Source: Liolophura sinensis (taxonomy: Eukaryota > Mollusca > Polyplacophora > Chitonida > Chitonidae). Taken from it: a stretch of DNA of 64,000 nt. The stretch lies in assembly GCF_032854445.1 (NCBI RefSeq), contig NW_027017953.1:1336444-1400443 (forward strand), written 5' to 3'. Position numbers and translations under genes: made by a program. Below the pieces are notes generated by a model. It did not search any database. It had not been told where the DNA came from and saw only the letters and a program-made list of their open reading frames with translations. Within the stretch, counting starts at the first letter, position 1. Every line of letters starts with the position of its first letter. Of the stretch, positions 23,801 to 35,800 are shown piece after piece.

Positions 23801-26800
23801 TAGGACACATCTTGCAAACAAACAATGTCACCATGACGACCTAGGACACATCCTGCAAACAGACAGTGTTCACCATAACGATCTAGGACACATCCTGCAA
23901 ACAGATAGTGTTCACCATAACGAGCTAGGACACATCCTGCAAACAAACAATATTCCCCATAAAGACCTAGGACACATCCAGCAAACAAACAGTGTTCACT
24001 ATAACGATCTAGGACACATCCTGCAAACAATGTTCACCATAACGATCTAGGACACACCCTGTAAACAAACAGTGTTCACCATAACAACCTAGGACACATC
24101 CTGTAAACAGATAGTGTTCACCATAACGAGCTAGGACACATCTTGCAAACAAACAATGTTCACCATAACGAGTTAGGACACATCCTGCAAACAGACAGTG
24201 TTCACCATGACGACCTAGGACATATCCTGCAAACAGACAGTGTTCACCATAACGATCTAGGACACATCCTGCAAACAGACAGTGTTCATTATAACGAGCT
24301 AGGACACATCTTGCAAACAAACAATGTTCACCATGACGAGCTAGGACACATCCTGCAAACAAACAGTGTTCACCATAACGATCTAGGACACATCCTGCAA
24401 ACAGATAGTGTTCACCATAACGAGCTAGGACACATCCTGCAAACAAACAATGTTCACCATGACGACCTAGGACACATCTTGCAAACAAACAATGTTCACC
24501 ATAACGAGCTAGGACACATCTTGCAAACAGACAGTGTTCACCATAACGACCTGGGACACATCCTGCAAACAAACAATGTTCACCATAACGAGCTAGGACA
24601 CATCCTGCAAACAAACAATGTTCACGATAAAGAGTTAGGACACATCCTGCAAACAGACAGTGTTCACCATAACGAGCTAGGACACATCTTGCAAGCAAAC
24701 AATTTCACCATAACGAGCTAGGACACATCTTGCAAACAGACAGTGTTCACCATAACGACCTGGGACACATCCTGCAAACAAACAATGTTCACCGTAACGA
24801 GTTAGGATACATCCTACAAACAAACAATGTTCACCATGACGACCTAGGACACATCCTGCAAACAGACAGTGTTCACCATGACGACCTAGGACACATCCTG
24901 CAAACAGACAGTGTTCACCATGACGACCTAGGACACATCTTGCAAACAGACAGTGTTCACCATGACGACCTAGGACACATCCTGCAAACAGACAGTGTTC
25001 ACCATGACGACCTAGGACACATCCAGCAAACGAACAATGTTCACCATAACGAGCTGGGACACATCTTGCAAAACAGACAGTGTTCACCATAACGATCTAG
25101 AACAAATCCTGCAAACAGATAGTGTTCACCATAACGAGCTAGGACACATCCTGCAAACAGATAGTGTTCACCATAACGATCTAGGACACATCCTGCAAAC
25201 AGATAGTGTTCACCATAACGAGCTAGGACACATCTTGCAAACAAACAATGTTCACAATGACGACCTAGGACACATCCTGCAACCAAACAATGTTCACCAT
25301 AACGAGCTAGGGCACATCTTCCAAACAGACAGTGTTCACCATAACGACCTGGGACACATCCTGCGAACAAACAATGTTCACCATAACGACCTAAGACACA
25401 TCCTGCAAACAAACAATGTTCACGTTAAAGAGTTAAGACACATCCTGCAAACAGACAGTGTTCACCATAACGAGCTAGGGCACATCTTCCAAACAGACAA
25501 TGTTCACCATAACGACCTGGGACACATCCAGCTAACAAACAATGTTCACCATAACGAGTTAGGACACATCCTGCAAACAAACAATGTTCACCATGACGAG
25601 CTAGGACACATCCTGCAAACAGACAGTGTTCACCATGACGACCTATGACATATCCTGCAAACAGACAGTGTTCACCATGACGACCTAGGACACATCTTGC
25701 AAACAGACAGTGTTCACCATGACGACGTAGGACACATCCAGCAAACGAACAATGTTCACCATAACGAGCTAGGACACATCCCGCAAACAGACAGTGTTTA
25801 CCATAACGAGCTAAGACACATCCTGCAAACAAACAATGTTCACCATAACGACCTGGGACACATCCTGCAAACAGACAGTGTTCACCATGACGAGCTAGGA
25901 CACATCCAGCAAACAGACAATGTTCACCATAACGAGTTAGGACACATCCTGCAAACAAACAGTGTTCACCATTAAGACCTAGGACACATCTGCAAACAAA
26001 CAATGTTCACCATAACGACCTAGGACACATCTTGCAAACAAACAATGTTCACCATAACGATCTAGGACACATCCTGCAAACAAACAATGTTTCACCATGA
26101 CGACCTAGGACGTATCCTGAAAACAAGCAATGTTCACCATACCGAGCTAGGACACATCCTGCAAACAGACAGTGTTCACCATGACGACCTAGGACATATC
26201 CTGCAAACAGACAGTGTTCACCATAACGATCTAGGACACATCCTGCAAACAGATAGTGTTCACCATAACGAGCTAGGACACATCTTGCAAACAAACAATG
26301 TTCACAATGACGACCTAGGACATATCCTGCAAACAAACAGTGTTCACCATGACGACCTAGGACACATCTTGCAAACAGACAGTGTTCACCATGACGACCT
26401 AGGACACATCCTGCAAACAGATAGTGTTCACCATGACGACCTAGGACACATCCTGCAAACAGACAGTGTTCACCATGACGACCTAGGACACATCCAGCAA
26501 ACGAACAATGTTCACCATAACGAGCTAGGACACATCCCGCAAACAGACAGTGTTTACCATAACGAGCTAAGACACATCCTGCAAACAAACAATTTCACCA
26601 TAACGACCTGGGACACATCCTGCAAACAGACAGTGTTCACCATGACGAGCTGGGACACATCTTGCAAACAGACAATGTTCACCATAACGAGTTAGGACAC
26701 ATCCCGCAAACAAACAGTGTTCACCATGAAGACCTAGGACACATCCTGCAAACAAACAATGTTCACCATAACGACCTAAGACACATCCTGCAAACAAACA

Positions 26801-29800
26801 ATGTTCACCATAACGACCTAGGACACATCCTGCAAACAAACAATGTTCACCATGACGACCTGGGACGCATCCTGCAAACAAGCAATGTTCACCATAACGA
26901 GCTAGGACACATCCTGCAAACAGACAATGTTCACCATAACGAGCTAGGACACATCCTACAAACAAACAATGTTCACCATAACGAGCTAGGACACATCTTG
27001 CAAACAAACAATGTTTGTAATCATGTTTTATTCAGTTTTGTGGTTATGGACCTGTGGATACAGGCATAAAAGGAATCCACGAAATTCCCTGTCCACGACC
27101 GGCTCTCAGAAATAGTGGGAAAACTTTTTTTATACGCAAAGGCTGCCCTGTATATTCTACTCTATGATTTGTTCAAGTCAATCGCGAGACTATCAGAATT
27201 TGCTGTTTGTTTTTCACTTTGCTACAGTACAAGGCATGAGGGCAGCAACACAGCATTGACAAATGAAGAGAACAGATGAGTACAACAAATCAGCCCTTTG
27301 AAGCTGTCAATACCTACGTTTATAGGCTCTGAAGAGTAACATTGACCTTAGACATCGACACTCACCTCTGACTTCAGGTCAGTAAATCTCCGTATCAACT
27401 TTATCATAGGCCATAACTGCACATTCTTACACAAACAAAATGCGTGCACTGCTACTGACATAACGACCTCTCGTAGTTGACCTACATTTAAAGTGTGTGC
27501 TTGCGGGGGTATAAATCTAACAACGTCTTACATTTAAAGGGTGTGCCTGCGGGGGTATGAATCCAAAAACGTCTTACATTTAAAGTGTGTGCCTGCAGGG
27601 GTATGGATCCACCAACGTCTTACATTTAAAGTGTGTGCCTGCGGGGGTATGGATCCACCAACGTCTTACATTTAAAGTGTGTGCCTGCGGGTGTATGGAT
27701 CCACCAACGTCTTACATTTAAAGTGTGTGCCTCCAGGGGTATGAATCCACCAACATCTTACATTTAAAGTGTGTGCCTGCGGGTGTATGGATCCACCAAC
27801 GTCTTACATTTAAAGTGTGTGCCTGCGGGTGTATGGATCCACCAACGTGTTACATTTAAAGTGTGTGCCTGCGGGGGTGTGGATCCACCAACGTGTTACA
27901 TTTAAAGTGTGTGCCTGCGGGGGTATAAATCTAACAACGTCTTACATTTAAAGGGTGTGCCTGCAGGGGTATGAATCCAAAAACGTCTTACATTTAAAGT
28001 GTGTGCCTCCAGGGGTATGGATCCACCAACATCTTACATTTAAAGTGTGTGCCTGCGGGGGTATGGATCCACCAACATCTTACATTTAAAGTGTGTGCCT
28101 GCAGGGGTATGGATCCACCAACGTCTTACATTTAAAGTGTGTGCCTGCGGGGGTGTGGATCCACCAACGTGTTACATTTAAAGTGTGTGCCTGCGGGTGT
28201 ATGGATCCACCAACGTCTTACATTTAAAGTGTGTGCCTGCGGGGTGTGGATCCACCAACGTGTTACATTTAAAGTGTGTGCTTGCGGGGGTATAAATCTA
28301 ACAACGTCTTACATTTAAAGTGTGTGCCTGCGGGGGTATGGCCCCACCAACGTGTTACATTTAAAGTGTGGTCTTGTTGGTGTATTAATCCACCAACGTC
28401 TTACATTTAAAGTGGGTGCCTGCAGGAGTATGGATCCACCAACGTGTTACATTTAAAGTGTGTGCTTGCGGGGGTATAAATCTAACAACGTCTTACATTT
28501 AAAGTGTGTGCCTGCGGGGGTATGGATCCACCAACGTCTTACATTTAAAGTGTGGTCTTGTTGGTGTATTAATCCACCAACGTCTTACATTTAAAGTGGG
28601 TGCCTGCAGGAGTATGGATCCACCAACGTGTTACATTTAAAGTGTGTGCTTGCGGGGGTATAAATCTAACAACGTCTTACATTTAAAGTGTGTGCTTGCG
28701 GGGGTATAAATCTAACAACGTCTTACATTGAAAGTGTGTGCCTGCAGGGGTATGGATCCACCAACGTCTTACATTTAAAGTGGGTGCCTGCAGGAGTATG
28801 GATCCACCAACGTCTTACATTTAAAGTGTGGTCTTGTTGGTGTATTAATCCACCAACGTCTTACATTTAAAGTGGGTGCCTGCGGGGGTATGGATCCACC
28901 AACGTCTTACATTTAAAGTGGGTGCCTGCAGGAGTATGGATCCACCAACGTGTTACATTTAAAGTGGGTGCCTGCGGGAGTATGGATCCACCAACGTCTT
29001 ACATTTAAAGTGGGTGCCTGCGGGGGTATGGATCCACCAACGTCTTACATTTAAAGTGTGGTCTTGTTGGTGTATTAATCCACCAACGTCTTACATTTAA
29101 AGTGGGTGCCTGCAGGAGTATGGATCCACCAACGTGTTACATTTAAAGTGTGGTCTTGTTGGTGTATTAATCCACCAACGTCTTACATTTAAAGTGGGTG
29201 CCTGCGGGGGTATGGATCCACCAACGTCTTACATTTAAAGTGGGTGCCTGCGGGAGTATGGATCCACCAACGTCTTACATTTAAAGTGTGGGCTTGTGGG
29301 GGTATGGCCCCACCAACGTTTATATGTGTGCGTCCCAGGCCTGTGTCATTCAAATGGACTGCACAGGAATATGCCAGTTTATCCTACCTTCACATCTTGT
29401 CCCCATGGGGTCACACCTCCGGCATGATGTAGTCGTCACACATCTCCTGTTACACTTCTCACCGTACCAGCCACCTGTGCACCCTAGGGTAATCAGAGAA
29501 AGAAATAATGCAGACGTAATGTATTCTTAGAAAAGAAAAATATATATTATTGATAATAAATAATAACGGTGTTATTGTATTTATTTTTTTATTTGAAACT
29601 AGAGTATTTTCACTGATGCAATGGTGGTCAGTTTTATGGGTGGAGGAAACCGGAGTGATTGGGGTAAAACAACCCAAGCTGTGGTTAGTTACACTGAGTA
29701 ACTTTCCTTCGTGTTACGTTACCCTCACACGCCATACTTGTCGACCCCAACGACCGGAGACTCTGCTGATCGGGTTTGAATCCACACGTGCCCTGTGGTC

Positions 29801-32800
29801 AGGGATTGCTAGGAACTTACTCAGTAAGCTCCCGTTCTTGTTTTAGATTTTCTCGTAGATAACAGTTATGTGACGTATCTAGATTCCACGGCTGGCATCG
29901 ACCAATTAGTACACGCCGGTAACTTACCTTCACATCGTGACCCAGTGGGGTCGCATCTGCGGCATGCTGAAGTCGGAAGACAGGGTCTGTCACACATCTC
30001 ACCGTACCAGCCGTTTTCACACACTGGTTGTAATCCAGAAACAAAGATGCAATGGTGCAAACACAGCGATGCAATATTGCAAACATAGCGATGCAATAGT
30101 GCAAACATAACAATGAAAAGCAATACTTAGTTCTAGGATTGTATAAAGGCTAAACGAAGACAAATCGCAAATGAGGTACATCGCAAATCTTACAGTGAAG
30201 TGAACATGTTGATCGTGTTTGTATATTAAAATTATACCTACATTTTTTATAGAGAAATATTTTTCGAGAACGGCGTGAAACTCCAGCCAAACAAATATAT
30301 ACATGTGCTAAACAAACACTCTGTTACAGTACCTATCTTCCCTACAATTGCTTTCTGGTCCGCCTGGGTACAACTGTAATTTGCATTAAATATTAATAGT
30401 GCTTAACTGGAATTCCGGCCCGACAACTAGAAAATACCTCCAACTCATCTTTGCTATGCTTTGCTAGCGGGATTTTCCGTGTATGAATCACATGCTAATG
30501 GTTGTGTTGGACATTGATATCGCGACTTTTCCGACTGACGTATTTCTTGCGAATGTTTTATTCGACTTTTATTTTGTGTTGTAATGTCATCACACACCCG
30601 ATATGACGCTTAAGTTTTGTCATCAGACACCCGATCTGAGGCTTGGGTTGTGTTGTCTAAAGTCATCACACACCCGATCTGAAGCTTAAATTTTGTAATC
30701 AGACACCCGATCTGACGCTTAAGTTGTGTTGTCTAAAGTCATCACACACCCGATCTGAAGCTTAAATTTTGTAATCAGACACCCGATCTGACGCTTAAGT
30801 TGTGTTGTCTAAAGTCATCACACACCCGATCTGAAGCTTAAATTTTGTAATCAGACACCCGATCTGACGCTTAAGTTGTGTTGTCTAAAGTCATCACTCA
30901 CCCGATCTGACGCTTAAGTTGTATTGCATAATGTTATCAGACAATCGGTTTGATGCTTAGGTTGTATTCTCAGACATTCAAAATACTCTGTTATTAAGTA
31001 ATTGGTTTGAGTCTTTAGAGTCGTACTCAGGAATTCGTTATATGCATGAGCGTTCTCAGGCTTCTGCTTTGGGGGAAGATCATGACTAAATCAGACGAAA
31101 ACCCTTGACCTAAAGATTTCAGAATACAAAATGTTAGGTTCATTTTGGCCACAGATTTTTTTCTCTCTAGAACACCATCGCTCGACAGGATTCGATATTG
31201 TTGTCATTTTTACATTTCAAGTATCACCCGCCACCACCTTCAACGAATGTCCTTGTTTGTAATAGGCAAGAGAAGAAGTAACGGATAAGTTTTGTTACTG
31301 TAGTCGATCTTATAGCAATTTCCCTTTGAAGCAAGTGGCCTATCTGTTTGAAATAACGAGTTATTTGCATTTATTATATAAAAACCCAGTGCAACCGTTT
31401 TTTTTTAAAAATTAATTTGATTAATTTACTTGAACCACAATGGATTTGACGTGGTGAGATCAATGGTACTACCGGATGAAGTTAGTTTGCTTTGCCAAGG
31501 CAGATACTTACCATAAAGAAGGACCTCACAAAGTGTAAGTGGTAATTGATTTGACAAGGAAATCTTGACCCTATTTCCTAGAACTGGACTGGTACACTGA
31601 TTAGTAATGACGTTGCCGGGACCCCAAGGTACGTTAGCCCTATCCTGATAGCATGCAGTGTAAATCCCCGGAGAGGTTTCCACAGACACAGTGAATCCGT
31701 TCAGCCTGGCACCGCCTGAAATATTGAAAGAGTGCAAATGTGACGAGGGGAACAGACGCTGGACATCGCAGAATCGTTTGTTTTATTGGTATTTCGTGTT
31801 TCTTTTTTTTTAAAACTGGTTGCCTTTATGTAAAATCCGTCATATTTCCTACCAATATTGCCCTTCGCTAGTGACACGTTACACCACAAGCTCTACACAC
31901 TGATATATAGGACGTCCATAGTATTGTAAAGATAGTAAAGATAGAATAATTTTTCTAACTCATAATGTTAAAAACTCCATAAGCTTGATTTCAACACCAA
32001 CAGCTTATTGCCTCAGGTTTAGTTGTAATTATCTAAAAAATATGCATGTGGCATGCCAGACAATGGGCGTTGAGAGTAATTCGTTTTACTATAGCTACAC
32101 CAACATGCGGTTAGAACAAACTCCACACAGTAACACAGTCTACACTACAGTCTCTGCGAAAAATCCACATTCTTTTTTTTCATATAACAGAATATCCTCA
32201 CATCCAACTCTAAAACCATTCTGAAGTGAGAACATACACTACCAGAGATAAAATAAAATTCATTTATTAAGGTTTTATTATATTAAAACCTGTAAACAAT
32301 TTAAAATATAGTAGTGTGAGAATAAAGGTTCAGGGTAAACTGGGTAGCAGTTTAGGTTACTGGTGTCGCTTTCCGTCAAAACATAGTGGACACCTGCCCA
32401 GTTTAGGTTACTGGTGTCGCTTTCCGTCAAAACATAGTGGACACCTGCCCAGTTTAGGTTACTGGTGTCGCTTTCCGTCAAAACATAGTGGACACCTGCC
32501 CAGTTTAGGTTACTGGTGTCGCTTTCCCTCAAAACTCGATAGCAGTTTAAGTTAATGGTGTCGCTTTCCGTCAAAACATAGTGGACACCTGCCCAGTTTA
32601 TGCTTCTAGTGTCGCTTTTCGTCGAAACATAGTGGACACCTGCCCAGTTTATGCTCCTAGTGTCGCTTTCCGTCAAAACATAGTGAACACCTGCCCAGTT
32701 TAGGTTACTGGTATCGCTTTCCGTCAAAACATAGTGGACACCTGCCCAGTTTAGGTTACTGGTGTCGCTTTCCCTCAAAACTCGATAGCAGTTTAAGTTA

Positions 32801-35800
32801 ATGGTGTCGCTTTCAGTCAAAACATAGTGGACACCTGCCCAGTTTATGCTTCTAGTGTCGCTTTTCGTCAAAACATAGTGGACACCTGCCAACTTATGCT
32901 TCTAGTGTCGCTTTTCGTCAAAATATAGTGAACACCTGCCCAGTTTAGGTAACTGGTATGGCTTTCGTTTAAAACATAGTATACACCTGTCCAGTTTAGG
33001 TTACTGGTGTCGCTTTCCCTCAAAACTCGATAGCAGTTTAAGTTAATGGTGTCGCTTTCCGTCAAAACATAGTGGACACCTGCCCAGTTTATGCTCCTAG
33101 TGTCGCTTTCCGTCAAAACATAGTGAACACCTGCCCAGTTTAGGTTACTGGTATCGCTTTCCGTCAAAACATAGTGGACACCTGCCCAGTTTAGGTTACT
33201 GGTGTCGCTTTCCCTCAAAACTCGATAGCAGTTTAAGTTAATGGTGTCGCTTTCCGTCAAAACATAGTGGACACCTGCCCAGTTTATGCTCCTAGTGTCG
33301 CTTTCCGTCAAAACATAGTGAACACCTGCCCAGTTTAGGTTACTGGTATCGCTTTCCGTCAAAACATAGTGGACACCTGCCCAGTTTAGGTTACTGGTGT
33401 CGCTTTCCCTCAAAACTCGATAGCAGTTTAAGTTAATGGTGTCGCTTTCCGTCAAAACATAGTGGACACCTGCCCAGTTTATGCTTCTAGTGTCGCTTTT
33501 CGTCAAAACATAGTGGACACCTGCCAACTTATGCTTCTAGTGTCGCTTTTCGTCAAAATATAGTGAACACCTGCCCAGTTTAGGTAAATGGTATGGCTTT
33601 CGTTTAAAACATAGTACACCTGTCCAGTTTAGGTTACTGGTGTCGCTTTCCCTCAAAACTCGATAGCAGTTTAAGTTAATGGTGTCGCTTTCCGTCAAAA
33701 CATAGTGAACACCTGCCCAGTTTAGGTAACTGGTATGACTTTCGTTTAAAACATAGTATACACCTGTCCAGTTTAGGTTACTGGTGTCGCTTTCGTTCAG
33801 AACATAGTGAACACCTGCCCAGTTTAGGTTACTGGTGTCGCTTTCCATCAAAACATACAGGACACCTGCCCAGGTTAGGTTAGTGGTTTCGCTTTCCGTC
33901 AAAACTCGATAGCAGTTTAGGTTACTGGTGTCACTTTGCCACAAAACTCGATAGCAGTTTAGATTACTGGTGTCGCTCGCCGTCAAAACATAGTGGACAC
34001 CTGCCCAGTTTATGTTACTGGTGTCGCTTTCCTTCAAATCTCAATAGCAGTTTAGGTTACTGGTCTCGCTTCCACTCGAAACATAATGGACACCTGCCCA
34101 CTTTAGGTTACTGGTGTCGCTTTCCGTCAAAACATAGTGGACACCTGCCCAGTTTAGGTTACTGGTGTCGCTTTTCGTCAAAACATAGTGGACACCTGCC
34201 CAGTTTAGGTAACTGGTGTCGCTTTTCGTCAAAACATAGTGGACACGTGCCCAGTTTAGGTAACTGGTGTCGCTTTCCGTCAAAACTCGATAGCAGTTTA
34301 GGTTCCTGGTGTGGCTTTCTCTCAAAACATAGTGGACACCTGCCTAGTTTAGGTTACTGGTGTCGTTCGCCGTCAAGAAATAGTGGACACCTGTCCAGTT
34401 TATGTTACTGGTGTCGTTCGCCGTCAAGACATAGTGGACACCTGTCCAGTTTATGTTACTGGTGTCGTTCGCCGTCAAGACATAGTGGACACCTGCCCAG
34501 TTTAGGTTACTGGTGTCGTTCGCCGTCAAGACATAGTGGACACCTGTCCAGTTTATGTTACTGGTGTCGTTCGCCGTCAAGACATAGTGGACACCTGCCC
34601 AGTTTAGGTTACTGGTGTCGTTCGCCGTCAAGACATAGTGGACACCTGCCCAATTTAGGTTACTGGTGTCGCTTTCCGTCAAAACTCGATAGCAGTTTAG
34701 GTTACTGGTGCGGCTTTCCCTCAAAACTCGATAGCAATTTAAGTTACTGTTGTCGCTTTATGTCAAATCATAGTGGACACCTGCCCAGTTTAGACTACTA
34801 GTGTGGCTTTCTATCAGAACATAGTGGACACCTGCCCAGTTTCCAACATGCCTCTGGCTTTTGAATACTTTGAATTAAATTTAATTTGAATTAAAAAAGA
34901 CGAAGTATGGAGGACAGCGCACTTTACATTTCCCAAACAATTTACAAGTCTACGATTGACAACAATGGGCTTTGTATTACGTCAACATGAAGCGCTTGGA
35001 AGATACCGTGAATTTTAACTATTGCCTGTATTACACATGTATCTTGCTTCGACAAATGTAAATACCGACCTGAGTTAACAATACAAAAACCGACTCACAT
35101 AATCCTTCTCGACATGCACCTACTCTGTTGTAAATGGTGAACCTATAGATCCAGTATGACTTATCCAGTGTGACGGTCCAGGACTGACCGGTGCCTGGTT
35201 TCGTGTGAGAGCAGGGAGTGTTGTATAGATCATGGCCTGTCTTCCCATTCACAGCATTGCCAGAAACATATGTAAGGAAGTTTGAAGATTGAGTTGTCGG
35301 CCTGTTCAATGCCACATTTCCTGAAATATGAGAATGTAGAAAAATTAAACGAATTCTAAAGACTAATGTAACTTTAGAGCGAGATACAAGGTTTTGTTTT
35401 ACTACCATAAAAAATAGTAGGCCTACTTTCATCGGAATAACACGCTCGCGTCAGCGTTAAATCTAAAATCTTTCCAAATGTTTTCAGTGAAAGCAGTTCT
35501 TATAGTTACCAGATCACATTTCCTTCAAAGCCAGACATATAGTGAGTGGCATTCATATGTAAAGTATGAGCTCCAGCCTGCCTATCAGTCCATCCCGTCA
35601 AGGTAATTCTGAACGGACACTAACGGCATGAAAGATTTGAACACAATAACGAGACAAGCTTCAAAGCGCATGCTCGAAATTTCTGGACACAAGTCCAGGG
35701 GCAATGCAATTGACTTGTGCCTTTTCCGTGCTAATCTTATCATCTTAGCCGAGGCTTTTGTTTTACAGTCATTTCAAACTCTCACATCCAGAACTTTGTA

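Noticed and set aside
23105-27015. CRISPR-like array
   Set aside because: There are no constant repeats separated by unique spacers; the whole 42-bp unit repeats, and the context is a eukaryotic gene.
23301-27069. Long ORFs (up to 229 codons) of the form GCVLGRYGEHCLFA repeated, or LGHILQTNNVHH on the other strand
   Set aside because: Not a separate gene; product of the 42-bp splice-junction array. Possible inclusion in transcripts is discussed as a finding only.
29288-29530. Plus-strand ORFs across exon 6
   Set aside because: Antisense shadows of the EGF exon; cysteine pattern and splice sites are on the minus strand.
32278-34801. ORFs in the 51/42-bp array as a repeat-protein gene
   Set aside because: The array lies in an intron between two lectin half-exons and the frames break at indels.
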